This document shows, in pieces, positions 56,053 to 64,000 of a DNA stretch of 64,000 bases. The notes under the pieces were generated by a model. That model saw nothing but the letters and a program-made list of their open reading frames with translations, had not been told where the DNA came from and searched no databases. Where the stretch lies: assembly GCF_029910235.1 (NCBI RefSeq), contig NZ_CP112875.1, forward strand, positions 1 to 64,000, written 5' to 3'. The DNA is from Pseudanabaena galeata CCNP1313 (GTDB lineage: Bacteria; Cyanobacteriota; Cyanobacteriia; Pseudanabaenales; Pseudanabaenaceae). Position 1 is the first letter of the stretch. Each line of letters starts with the position of its first letter. The position numbers and the translations under genes are program-made.

Positions 56053-56961
56053 TTGACTATCACACTAGCTACAGTTACCACTGAATTCCTAGAGCGTACA
56101 GGACTAGCCCAAAGCACCGTGCAATCCTACGAACTAAGCCTAATGCCACTACTCAAAGAATATGGCAGTTATCCCATTGAATTATTGAGTCGAGCAACCC
56201 TAACAAAATACCTAGAAGGCTTAACAGATCTCGCCTATACGACCCATCACCGTCACCAAGCCATCCTCCAAGCCCTATTCAACTTTGCCGTAGAGCGCGG
56301 TTATCTAAAAGCCAACCCCATCGTCCGACTGCATCGGCGCAAACCAAACCCAGAGAAAGGAGAACATCATGCCGATGGAGTAATTCGATACCTATCGCCC
56401 GAACAGATCGTCAGTCTCTACCAAGTCGTAGAACGCGACGGTCGCATGAAAGCATTGGTCTGCTTGCTGCATCGCACAGGAGCGAGGATCGCGGAAATCC
56501 TGAGCTTGCAATTAGCAGAAATCAACCTCAAAGAACGTAAATTTCAAGTGATCGGCAAAGGCAATAAAACCCGATGGTGTTTCTACAGCGAAGATGCGGC
56601 AACCGGATTAGAAAAATATCTAAAATACTATCGACACAAGGAATCACCAGCCTTATTCACCACCCAACAGCCTGTGACGGAGAAAGTTACCCCCTTGAGT
56701 TATCAGACAGCCCATCGTGACTGGACAAAATTAACTAAGAATGACCCAAAACTCCAAGGTATCAGAATGCACGACCTCCGTCACACCTTTGCCACCGAGA
56801 GAGTTGGCTTAATGGGTATCGAAGAATTACGCGCCTTAATGGGACATACAAATATCAACACCACCTTACGCTATCAAAAAGTTACTTCTGAACGAGCAGA
56901 GATAACTGCTCACAAAGCTTTAAATCAACTGCTCCAAAACTCAGAAAACAGCCAAACTTAA
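56053..56961 (+). CDS. Tyrosine recombinase (TnpI-like resolvase)
   Basis: A 302-residue phage-integrase-family recombinase with a TTG start. SAM-like N-terminal domain (TEFLERTGLAQSTVQSYELSLMPLL). Catalytic residues: R145 (TGARIAEIL), H240 and R243 (HDLRHTF), H265 (MGHTNINTTL) and nucleophile Y274 (RYQK). In Tn3-family elements such as Tn4430 a tyrosine recombinase of this kind resolves cointegrates. Complete here, split in copy 1. Confidence 0.9.
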   Translation: MTITLATVTTEFLERTGLAQSTVQSYELSLMPLLKEYGSYPIELLSRATLTKYLEGLTDLAYTTHHRHQAILQALFNFAVERGYLKANPIVRLHRRKPNPEKGEHHADGVIRYLSPEQIVSLYQVVERDGRMKALVCLLHRTGARIAEILSLQLAEINLKERKFQVIGKGNKTRWCFYSEDAATGLEKYLKYYRHKESPALFTTQQPVTEKVTPLSYQTAHRDWTKLTKNDPKLQGIRMHDLRHTFATERVGLMGIEELRALMGHTNINTTLRYQKVTSERAEITAHKALNQLLQNSENSQT

Positions 56962-56989
56962 ATATTGATTAAATCCCATTCATAGATTG

Positions 56990-57006
56990 TTTAAAAGGGT
57001 GTTTAT
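56990..57006 (+). other. Candidate recombination core site (tnpA side)
   Basis: TTTAAAAGGGTGTTTAT between the recombinase and tnpA. It matches 55981-55997 at 15 of 17 positions and may be the second binding site of the recombinase. Confidence 0.45.
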
Positions 57007-57097
57007 TCAAAATTGATAGAGTATTGGTTATACTCTGTCTACGCAAACTGAGTGTTCCTACAGCCAGCACTAGCTTACTTGTCCTCTAAACGTCTCT

Positions 57098-60064
57098 ATG
57101 ACTGCTATTGAACGCACGGCTTATCCTCGATTCAAATCTCAAGCAACCGTGAAAGAACTTGCTGAACTATATACTCCGTCAGCATCTGAGATAAATCTAG
57201 CGAAGGGTCATGTCAAAAGTAAGCGGGGGTTACTGCGATTTTTAGTCATGCTCAAGTCATTTCAACGATTGGGATATTTCCCACTGTCATCCGATGTACC
57301 GCCCACAGTGATCAGTCATATTCGGGCTTGCTTAAACCTCAGTGCTAATATCTGTGCTATCCCGCCCGAACGTTCTCGTTACTACTATGCTGAGGCGATT
57401 CGGGCTTATTTGAGAGTTAGTCCTTTCGACCGCAAGGCGCAAACGGCGATCGCTACTGTCATTGCTACATCGGCGGAGATCATGGAATATCCTGCTGATT
57501 TAATCAATGTTGCGGTTGAAGAGTTGGTGAAAGCGCGTTATGAATTACCTGCTTTTAGTACGATTGATCGTTTGGTCGGTCATATCCGTGCTGTTGTGAA
57601 TAACCGCTTGTTTCAGCGTATTGCTAAGGCGATGAGTCCAAATCAACAAGCCTTTGTGGATGAATTGGTCTCTAATTCAACGCCAGAATCGGAATTAACT
57701 TTCAGCTTATTGAGAGCAGCACCGAAAAGTGATCGCCTCTCTCATATTCAGGCTTTACAAACTAAGTTTGACCAAATACTTACTTTTGGTGATGCAAGGC
57801 AGTTGCTGCTGAAAATTGCCCCTGCCAAGGTCAAATCTTTTGCAGCACAAGCAAAAGCCTTGGCAATGACAGATCTCCGAGAGATGAATCTAGCGAAACG
57901 TCGCGCTCTGTTGGTATGCCTGCTCTATCGTGTGCAAGTTAAAACCCGTGACCATTTAGTAGAGATGTTTCTCAAGCGCGTGCAGAAAATGCATCAATGT
58001 GCCAAAGATAAATTGGTGGAGTTACGAGAACAGAATTTGACCAAAACTGAATCGATGTTGGCAGTGCTAACCGAGATTTTACAGACATCAACTGGGGAGA
58101 CTGATACGGCGAGTTTGGGTGGACGGGTGCAATCTGTTTTGGAAACCCATGGGGGAGCTGCCGCTTTATTAGCACAGTGCGAGGAGATTACGGCTTACAA
58201 TACCGATAATTATTTGCCTTTAATATGGCGGTTTTATAGTCGCTATCGTTCGGTTTTGTTTCCCTTGGTGCGTGGGTTAGAAATCCAGTCTGCTAGCCAA
58301 GATCTTTCCTTGACGGCAGCTTTGACTCTGGTTTTGGCTCATGAAAACCGTCGCTCTAAATGGTTGTCTGCGGAAGATCTCGATTTAAGCTTTATGAGCG
58401 ATCGCTGGCGACGATTAGTGGTGGTTGAATCTGATGGTATTTCACAGTTAGTCCGTCAGCAATTCGAGGTCTGTGTCTTTACCTATTTGGCAGCCGAGTT
58501 GAAAAGTGGTGATGCTTGTGTGGTGGGTTCGGAAAACTATGCTGACTTCCGCGAACAGTTATTGTCTTGGGATGAGTGTCAGCCAAAATTGGCTGATTAC
58601 TGCCAACAAACAGGTATGGCGCTTACGGCGGCTAAATTTGTTGAACAGCTTCAATCTTGTTTGACTCAAACTGCGATTGCTGTAGACCAAATCTGTAAGG
58701 ATGGTACACAAGTGACGATTAGTGCTGATGCTGTACCTGTACTCAAAAGGATTACGGCGGAGCCGCCTCCATCGGGTGCGATAGAGTTGGAGTCGGCAAT
58801 TTTACAACGGCTCCCTGAACGTAGTGTTTTGGATATTCTCTGTAATGTGGAACATTGGCTCAATTGGGTGCGCCACTTTGGTCATGTTTCTGGTTCTGAG
58901 TCAAAGATTGAGAATCCGTCTGAACGTTATATCTTAACGGTGTTTGGCTATGGTTGTAATCTTGGTCCTAATCAAACTGCTCGTCATACTCGCGGACAGG
59001 TCAGTTCAAGGATGCTGGCTTATGTGAATCGTCAACATATTTCGATTCCTCAACTTGAGGCGGCGATGCGAGATTTGATTAATGCTTATAATCGCTTGGA
59101 GTTACCGAAGTGTTGGGGAACTGGCAAACGGGCGGCGGCTGATGGTAGTAAGTTTCAGCTTTATGAGAATAATTTAATGTCTGAGTATCACATTCGTTAT
59201 GGTGGCTATGGGGGGATTGCTTACCATCATGTATCTGATACTTATATTGCTCTGTTTACCCATTTCATCAATTGTGGTGTTTGGGAAGCAGTTTATATTC
59301 TTGATGGTTTACTCAAGAATACTTCCGATATCCAACCTGATACTTTGCACGCTGATACCCAAGGACAGTCTACTACTGTGTTTGGCTTGTCTTATCTGTT
59401 GGGAATTAAACTCATGCCTCGGATTCGTAACTGGCAGGACTGTAAGTTCTTTCGTCCCAGTCTGGACTCTGTTTATGAGTATATTGACCCATTGTTTAAA
59501 GATGTGGTTGATTGGTCGTTAATTCGTACTCACTGGCAGGATTTGATGCGGGTTGTTTTATCAATTCAATCAGGTAAGTTGTTGCCTTCGACGCTGTTAC
59601 GAAAGCTTGGTAGTTACAGTCGCAAAAATCGTCTCTATCAGGCTTTCAGGGAATTAGGACGGGTTGTTCGTACAGTATTTCTACTGGAATATATTTCTGA
59701 CCGTGGTTTGCGCCGCGAGATTACGGCTTGTACAAATGTGGTGGAGGGCTACAATCATTTCCTTGATTGGATATTTTTTGGTAAGGAGGGTGTTATTACG
59801 GAAAATGATCCTGAAGAGCAGGAGAAGCGTCTCAAGTATCTCGATCTGGTTGCTAATGCGGTCATTCTTCATAATGCTGTTGACCTTTCTCTCGTGATTC
59901 AGCAACTCAAGGCGGAGGGTTTCAAGTTTGATCGTTCGATGTTGGTGACTCTCAGCCCTTACTTGACGAGGCATTTGAAGCGCTATGGCGATTTTGTGAT
60001 TGATTTGCAATCTATTCCATTTCCCTTGGAAGGTGCTATTTTAATCCCTCTTGATTCGGTATAG
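57098..60064 (+). CDS. tnpA: Tn3-family transposase TnpA (copy 2)
   Basis: 988 residues, identical to copy 1, with D682, D753 and E883 as the likely catalytic triad. The last ~60 codons are repeated downstream in the 249-bp tandem duplication. The ATG at 57098 follows about 135 bp of intergenic DNA that contains one of the candidate recombination sites. With an intact recombinase and regulator in the same element, this copy should be fully mobile, provided the right end used is the first one at 60134. Confidence 0.95.
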   Translation: MTAIERTAYPRFKSQATVKELAELYTPSASEINLAKGHVKSKRGLLRFLVMLKSFQRLGYFPLSSDVPPTVISHIRACLNLSANICAIPPERSRYYYAEAIRAYLRVSPFDRKAQTAIATVIATSAEIMEYPADLINVAVEELVKARYELPAFSTIDRLVGHIRAVVNNRLFQRIAKAMSPNQQAFVDELVSNSTPESELTFSLLRAAPKSDRLSHIQALQTKFDQILTFGDARQLLLKIAPAKVKSFAAQAKALAMTDLREMNLAKRRALLVCLLYRVQVKTRDHLVEMFLKRVQKMHQCAKDKLVELREQNLTKTESMLAVLTEILQTSTGETDTASLGGRVQSVLETHGGAAALLAQCEEITAYNTDNYLPLIWRFYSRYRSVLFPLVRGLEIQSASQDLSLTAALTLVLAHENRRSKWLSAEDLDLSFMSDRWRRLVVVESDGISQLVRQQFEVCVFTYLAAELKSGDACVVGSENYADFREQLLSWDECQPKLADYCQQTGMALTAAKFVEQLQSCLTQTAIAVDQICKDGTQVTISADAVPVLKRITAEPPPSGAIELESAILQRLPERSVLDILCNVEHWLNWVRHFGHVSGSESKIENPSERYILTVFGYGCNLGPNQTARHTRGQVSSRMLAYVNRQHISIPQLEAAMRDLINAYNRLELPKCWGTGKRAAADGSKFQLYENNLMSEYHIRYGGYGGIAYHHVSDTYIALFTHFINCGVWEAVYILDGLLKNTSDIQPDTLHADTQGQSTTVFGLSYLLGIKLMPRIRNWQDCKFFRPSLDSVYEYIDPLFKDVVDWSLIRTHWQDLMRVVLSIQSGKLLPSTLLRKLGSYSRKNRLYQAFRELGRVVRTVFLLEYISDRGLRREITACTNVVEGYNHFLDWIFFGKEGVITENDPEEQEKRLKYLDLVANAVILHNAVDLSLVIQQLKAEGFKFDRSMLVTLSPYLTRHLKRYGDFVIDLQSIPFPLEGAILIPLDSV

Positions 60065-60383
60065 CTCAAATGTATGACTGGTCTATATTTGAAGGCTATC
60101 TTGCAGGTTTTTACACGTATCCTGTAGCTACCCCTTTCTCTCGTGATTCAGCAACTCAAGGCGGAGGGTTTCAAGTTTGATCGTTCGATGTTGGTGACTC
60201 TCAGCCCTTACTTGACGAGGCATTTGAAGCGCTATGGCGATTTTGTGATTGATTTGCAATCTATTCCATTTCCCTTGGAAGGTGCTATTTTAATCCCTCT
60301 TGATTCGGTATAGCTCAAATGTATGACTGGTCTATATTTGAAGGCTATCTTGCAGGTTTTTACACGTATCCTGTAGCTACCCC
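59886..60383. repeat. 249-bp tandem duplication of the transposon right end
   Basis: 59886-60134 (from TTTCTCTCGTGATTC in tnpA to the terminal CCCC) is repeated at 60135-60383. The second copy carries a 3' piece of tnpA and a second terminal repeat. The junction shows CC before TTTCTC in both places, a 2-bp microhomology. Confidence 0.95.
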
Positions 60384-60677
60384 TCGAAACTCTCACATAA
60401 CCTACTGCCTTAGTCATTTGTTTACTTTGTCTTACTTTATGTAAAACAGTATGTCATACATATAATCTAATGTAAAGCATTTTGTATGACAATTTGTAAA
60501 ACATACTTATTTTGTTTGACAAAAGTTTTACACGGTTTTACAAAAGGGAGCGGTTTTGTAAAACTCTGTATGACTCTATGGTTTACATAGTATTTTATCT
60601 ATGTATTACATTTTGCTTTACAGAGTATGACAATATGCTATGATGTAAAACATAAAGTAAAGCATGAGTAAAACATT
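60384..60677. promoter_or_regulatory. Operator-like repeats upstream of the RHH gene
   Basis: TGTAAAAC or TGTAAAGC occurs at least five times in direct orientation (for example 60440, 60471, 60495, 60558 and 60644) and GTTTTACA at least twice inverted. TATGAC recurs between them. Such clusters are typical operators or iterons for a plasmid RHH protein, which starts at 60678. Confidence 0.55.
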
Positions 60678-61082
60678 ATGGTAGACACTAAGGCGGTGTC
60701 GGTTCGCTTGCCTCTCGACTTACTCAATGAGTTAAATAGCTATGCCACTGATAAAGGTATGGTTAGGGGCGGTGATGCAAATATAGGCGGCGCGATCATT
60801 GCAGTCCTTAGAGAGCGTTTTTTTGATAAGTCTGACAATGTAAAACAAGTGTCTGACAATGTGGATATTGAGAGTATTGTTAATATTGCTGTTGAGAGCC
60901 GTCTAGAAGCTGTTTTAAGTCAGGTTGAAAATCTTCGGCTTGACGTTCACTCAGTAAAAACCGATGACTTGCTGTATGAAAATTTGCGGACTAATTTAAC
61001 AGTGTTGCAAGGCAAGGTCGAGATTCTTGAAACTCGCACGGAGGCTACAGCACCCGCAAAAAAGTTGAAGATAGTCGCTTAA
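60678..61082 (+). CDS. RHH (ribbon-helix-helix) plasmid protein, zero-frame product
   Basis: 134 residues in the zero frame. The N-terminus AVSVRLPLDLLNELNSYATDKGM is a ribbon-helix-helix DNA-binding motif. A coiled coil follows (AVLSQVENLRLDVHSVKTDDLLYENL...LQGKVEIL). It ends ...PAKKLKIVA at 61082. The coiled-coil pattern continues without a break in the -1 frame, so a longer product to 61618 is likely (see the frameshift site at 61058). A role in plasmid partition or copy control is inferred from fold and place. Confidence 0.7.
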   Translation: MVDTKAVSVRLPLDLLNELNSYATDKGMVRGGDANIGGAIIAVLRERFFDKSDNVKQVSDNVDIESIVNIAVESRLEAVLSQVENLRLDVHSVKTDDLLYENLRTNLTVLQGKVEILETRTEATAPAKKLKIVA

Positions 61083-61109
61083 CTGAACTTGAAACCGAAA
61101 TTAAGCGGC
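61040..61109 (+). promoter_or_regulatory. Candidate programmed -1 ribosomal frameshift signal
   Basis: The slippery heptamer A AAA AAG is at 61058-61064 in the correct frame. A Shine-Dalgarno-like GGAGG is at 61040-61044, 13 nt upstream. A stem pairs GTCGCTTAA (61074-61082) with TTAAGCGGC (61101-61109), one G-U pair, 18-nt loop, 9 nt after the heptamer. The zero-frame stop TAA (61080-61082) is inside the stem. The layout matches that of dnaX in E. coli. A plain mutation in the six-A run is the alternative. Confidence 0.6.
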
Positions 61110-61618
61110 TTAATAATGCCATTGGCATTAAAGATAATGAGATTGAACACCATAAAAAGGAGATATCGAACAAGACACATAAAATAAATGATTTGCAGAT
61201 CGAGATACAGGATTACCACCGCGATCAACTAGAAAAATCTGGGATCTCTCTCCCACCTAGAGAAGAAACAGTCCTAACTCTTAGTGGCAATTTTACACAA
61301 AAGGATTTAGATAAGGCGGCTAAAAAGGGAACTAAGAAGCAATCGACTATCGCAGCTCCTACGATTGAAAAATCCTTAGATAATGAGACTTTGAGCGATG
61401 CGATCGCCGCGACTGCAAAGCCAAAATTAACTAAGAAGCGATCCACAAAATCGGATGCTGATAGAAGATTTACCTTAGATGAAGCTGTGAATTTTTATAA
61501 CTCTACTCATCCTAGCGATCGCCCCTTAAAAGCAAACTCACTCAAGCAGAATGCAAAAATGTACGGATTCATGATTAAGGAGCGCGGATCGGGTATGTAT
61601 GCCCTCATCGACAGCTAA
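61064..61618 (+). CDS. -1 frame extension: coiled coil and C-terminal domain
   Basis: Reading from GTT at 61064 the -1 frame gives VEDSRLTELETEIKRLNNAIGIKDNEIEHHKK..., a heptad coiled coil, then a Lys/Ala-rich linker. A folded-looking C-terminus follows (RRFTLDEAVNFYNSTHPSDRPLKANSLKQNAKMYGFMIKERGSGMYALI) that resembles a small DNA-binding domain. No good start codon or ribosome binding site lies at the beginning; a TTG at 61193 would cut the coiled coil. So it is most likely made as a fusion with the RHH protein (about 313 residues in total). Confidence 0.55.
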   Translation, partial: VEDSRLTELETEIKRLNNAIGIKDNEIEHHKKEISNKTHKINDLQIEIQDYHRDQLEKSGISLPPREETVLTLSGNFTQKDLDKAAKKGTKKQSTIAAPTIEKSLDNETLSDAIAATAKPKLTKKRSTKSDADRRFTLDEAVNFYNSTHPSDRPLKANSLKQNAKMYGFMIKERGSGMYALIDS

Positions 61619-61641
61619 AACCCATACATAGCAACCGTTTT

Positions 61642-61674
61642 AAGCCTATAGCCTAATTTAAGCGCTGTAGGCTT
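61642..61674 (+). terminator. Rho-independent terminator
   Basis: AAGCCTATAGC (61642-61652) pairs with GCTGTAGGCTT (61664-61674), one G-U pair, followed by TGATTTTATC. Placed 24 nt after the stop of the preceding gene. Confidence 0.65.
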
Positions 61675-62353
61675 TGATTTTATCAAGGTAGGATTGCATA
61701 CCCCGTAAGGTTTTTGAGCCTTGTGGAGCTTATTTTTTTGTGTATTTTTGGTGGTGTTTTGGTACGGTTTTGGCATAGTGTGATAGTTAAAATTTCGTTT
61801 TCTCTCTATCCTTTGCGCTGTATGGCTTTCAGGTTCTGAAAGCATGTTTTTAAGTTATACTCTTACACTACTTTCATACTGGTTTTACCCCTGTTTTGGA
61901 GCTAGCACAGTAGTTAAAATTTCGTTATCTCTCTGTGCTATACGGTGTAAGGTTCTCAGCTTTTGAAAGCCGTATTTTTACCTATGCTTTGTCTATGCTT
62001 TGTCTATGCTTTTTTTGTGGACATAAATTGGACATAAATTGGACAAAATGACAATTTTATATGTCAGCTACCTTACATTAAACCTACATTAACCCTATAT
62101 TATTCTTCTATTATTCCTAGGTTATTCTTAGGTATCCGCCGACATTTCTGCCGACACCTTGCCGACACAGTAAAGCTTAAAAGTCTTGGCTAGAGAGTGT
62201 TTGCAGTTTTTTTATTTTGTCGTTTTTATGTGCCAGTTTTTGTGACAAATTTTGTGACATAGATCGGACAAAATGACGGACATAGCAACGGACACAAAAC
62301 GGACAAAATGCATTTTCTTGGGTCAACTACCCCATATAAAACCTAGGTAAAAC
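61675..62353. other. Iteron-rich region, putative plasmid origin
   Basis: About 680 bp without a gene. It contains a 16-bp direct repeat TAGTTAAAATTTCGTT (61784 and 61911), three TATGCTTTGTC-like units near 61984-62015, two GGACATAAATT units, several (C)GGACAAAATG/CGGACAC units (around 62041 and 62266-62310) and three CCGACA units. It also holds AT-rich stretches with CCTATATTATTC-like units. Position next to a replication gene supports an origin. Confidence 0.5.
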
Positions 62354-64000
62354 CTAGTAACCCGCCGCCGCCTGATATGCCACTTGGCAAAACTCAGTTA
62401 GTGGCTCGTTTAACCGTCTGATGCGATCGTATAAGCTCTCATTTTGGTGCGGTTGCGGTGAAACGACCTCATGAAAGAGGGGAATGTTAGGGGCGATCAC
62501 CATAGGCTGTAAATCTTCCTTTGGTGTTTGCTGTGCGATCGGACCAGGGGCGATCGCTTCGGTTGGTATATTCATAGATGTGGGATTTACTATTTTTTCT
62601 ATAGGCTTAATCTCTTTCTCTATAACGGTTTGAGGTTGGTCACACACCTCTTGTATATCACTATTAACAAGAGGTGTGTGACTGCCATAAAGCCTCTCTA
62701 CAAAAGCTTTTTGAGGATCGGCTTTTAACTCGCCATATTTCTCAACATTGCGTTTTAACCTTGCGATTAAATCTGTTTTGGTTAGTTCTAAGTCTTTGGT
62801 ATCGAGACGGTAAACGCTGTATTTTTTGCCTGTGGTGCTTTGCAGTTGCGATCGCACTGTCTCAAGTCCAAAGTAGTTTTTAAGCAATGCCCCAAAAACT
62901 GCGTTAATGGTGGCATTTTTCCCACAAGTAAGCTTGATATCCATCTTGGCTAAAGCATCACGGCTATCGATGAGTTTTTGGGTGAACGACTCAACCTGTA
63001 CTGTGATAGCGCTCCAAGAGTTGCCAGACAAAATAAAATCCAAAACTTCACCTATGCCAAGTTTATCGAGAGCTTCTACCCGCAAAGCATGGTGACTAAT
63101 ATCCTGATGTGCAATCCCTTCACCGTGCTTAGTTTGTTTCTCGACTGAAGACTTATCGATCGCGACTGCAATTTGTGGAAAAGACTGCATTTCTAAATTA
63201 GATACAGCCTTGCGTTTTTTGCCCTTCCTATCGCGTTGCACTCGTTCTAAGGTCAATTGATCGGGCGTGAGACATGACCAGTCTGCAATCTCAAATTTTG
63301 TGATTGCAAGGCGTTCTCGTTCGCTTAAATTTGGTTCATCCTTTTTAGCTAGATACTGCTCAAGTGTGTAGTTATCACCCTCAAAAACATTTACAGGATA
63401 AGTAGCGCGGTACTCTTTAAGCTTTGCGGTTAGCTCCTTAGTTACCGCTTTGCGCTCCTTTTCGGATAGTTGCGAGCGCATATACTCGACTGTCTCGACA
63501 TCACGCTCTAACCTTGCAAATAGATCGGCTCTGAGATGTGCCAAGCTCCAGTTAGTTTCGGCTTTGTAGTGAAAGTAAGGATCGTCAGGATTAATAAAGC
63601 TTGCTTCACCCTCATTTACCTTTTGGGCTTTTGCCTTTGCCAGTCGAGTCTTAAATAACTCATCACTGGTTAGCCCGTCAAATCTACCTGATGAGTAATC
63701 ACAGTAAATGTGCCTCTCGACATCAGGGCGGTATCGGTTAAGGAATTGGATTAAGCCCTTTGCGGGTATGTTGTCAGCTTTAAACCAGCCGAATACATAA
63801 TCGAAAGCATCAACTTTGATACTAAATCCTGTGCCAAATACGGGGCTAACTGCCATGAGGATCGGCTTATTGTTCGGTAGCCAAGTATTCGGCTTGTCTA
63901 ATAAGTCCTGATAGTCTCCAGAATTATCAGCATGAACTGCTACAGCACCATAGGCATAAGCTAAAAATTTAGCGTCTTCTTTGCGGGTACATAGGACTAA
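62354..64000 (-). CDS. CyRepA1-like plasmid replication protein, partial (5' end outside window)
   Basis: The frame is open from 62354 to the window edge (549 codons); an internal ATG at 63856 is not the true start, since coding sequence continues upstream (TRKEDAKFLAYAYGAVAVHADNSGDY...). The upstream part resembles the end of a helicase core: motif-like KPILMAVSPVFGTGFSI and FDYVFGWF, then QFLNRYRPDVERHIYC with the arginine-finger-type region. Length and content fit the C-terminal half of the large cyanobacterial plasmid replication proteins with a helicase domain. The tail is proline-rich. Family name is moderately sure; the rest lies beyond 64000. Confidence 0.65.
   Translation of the reverse strand, partial: LVLCTRKEDAKFLAYAYGAVAVHADNSGDYQDLLDKPNTWLPNNKPILMAVSPVFGTGFSIKVDAFDYVFGWFKADNIPAKGLIQFLNRYRPDVERHIYCDYSSGRFDGLTSDELFKTRLAKAKAQKVNEGEASFINPDDPYFHYKAETNWSLAHLRADLFARLERDVETVEYMRSQLSEKERKAVTKELTAKLKEYRATYPVNVFEGDNYTLEQYLAKKDEPNLSERERLAITKFEIADWSCLTPDQLTLERVQRDRKGKKRKAVSNLEMQSFPQIAVAIDKSSVEKQTKHGEGIAHQDISHHALRVEALDKLGIGEVLDFILSGNSWSAITVQVESFTQKLIDSRDALAKMDIKLTCGKNATINAVFGALLKNYFGLETVRSQLQSTTGKKYSVYRLDTKDLELTKTDLIARLKRNVEKYGELKADPQKAFVERLYGSHTPLVNSDIQEVCDQPQTVIEKEIKPIEKIVNPTSMNIPTEAIAPGPIAQQTPKEDLQPMVIAPNIPLFHEVVSPQPHQNESLYDRIRRLNEPLTEFCQVAYQAAAGY

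Larger units (their letters stand above)
55442..60134 (+). mobile_element. Tn3-family transposon, copy 2 (intact), in the last CRISPR repeat
   Basis: 4693 bp with the same 39-bp ends as copy 1, in inverted orientation. All three genes are complete. The left target is the CRISPR repeat (...CCCTTTTA). On the right the expected target duplication TTTTA and the rest of the repeat are missing; instead a second copy of the terminal 249 bp follows and then plasmid-like DNA. It therefore has no matching flanks. Confidence 0.92.

Noticed and set aside
61193-61618. Independent gene starting at TTG 61193
   Set aside because: No ribosome binding site, and the coiled coil continues upstream in the same frame to the slippery site; it is better explained as the -1 frame extension.
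62354-63856. Replication protein starting at the ATG at 63856
   Set aside because: The frame is open to the window edge and the upstream residues look like the same protein, so this ATG is internal.

Overview
The window is cyanobacterial DNA. The octamer GCGATCGC (HIP1) occurs throughout, inside genes and between them. Gene content also fits: a GUN4-domain protein, XisH/XisI, Uma2 nucleases, a NucA/NuiA remnant, a type I-D CRISPR system with a WYL regulator, and a CyRepA1-like replication gene at the right edge. I cannot name the genus.

Layout. 1-6.1 kb is ordinary chromosome: mfd and a convergent P-type Ca2+-ATPase. 6.2-8.9 kb holds small accessory modules: a VapBC-like pair, XisHI, and an EACC1-caspase pair that is broken by a nested IS1380 cluster at 8.8-11.6 kb. 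11.8-17.6 kb is a Tn3-family transposon (tnpA, tyrosine recombinase, XRE/zinc-ribbon gene) with a 5-bp target duplication; an IS4-type element interrupts its recombinase. 17.7-34 kb is a defence and gene-graveyard region. It holds an alpha/beta hydrolase, Fic, a DUF4435 (TOPRIM-like) protein, a GUN4-like protein, nuiA and nucA remnants, HepT/MntA, an incomplete DNA phosphorothioation (dnd) cluster and many long palindromes. 34.7-49.1 kb is a WYL regulator followed by a type I-D cas operon (cas3', cas10d, csc2, csc1, cas6, cas4, cas1, cas2) with three extra genes: a PD-(D/E)XK nuclease, an antisense ORF and a four-helix-bundle gene. 49.36-55.44 kb is a CRISPR array of about 82 full 37-nt repeats. 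A second, inverted, almost identical copy of the transposon is inserted in the last repeat (55.44-60.13 kb). Beyond it lies plasmid-type DNA: an RHH partition/regulator-like gene with a candidate -1 frameshift site, an iteron-rich region, and a replication gene that runs off the window.

Most striking points. (1) cas1 is frameshifted by a 71-bp insertion made of a 37-bp direct duplication plus 34 bp of unique sequence. These are the dimensions of one repeat-spacer unit of the neighbouring array, as expected if Cas1-Cas2 integrated a spacer off-target into cas1 itself. (2) The plasmid RHH gene carries A AAA AAG in the right frame, with GGAGG 13 nt upstream and a 9-bp stem 9 nt downstream that contains the zero-frame stop: a textbook -1 frameshift cassette. 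(3) The array's trailer end has been cut off by the transposon, and the DNA beyond is plasmid-like, suggesting a replicon fusion or an assembly join at a repeat. (4) Heptamer repeats (AGCTAAA and relatives) fill the cas6-cas2 intergenic spaces and appear to have entered the cas6 reading frame.

All names rest on reading sequence motifs by eye; no database search was run.
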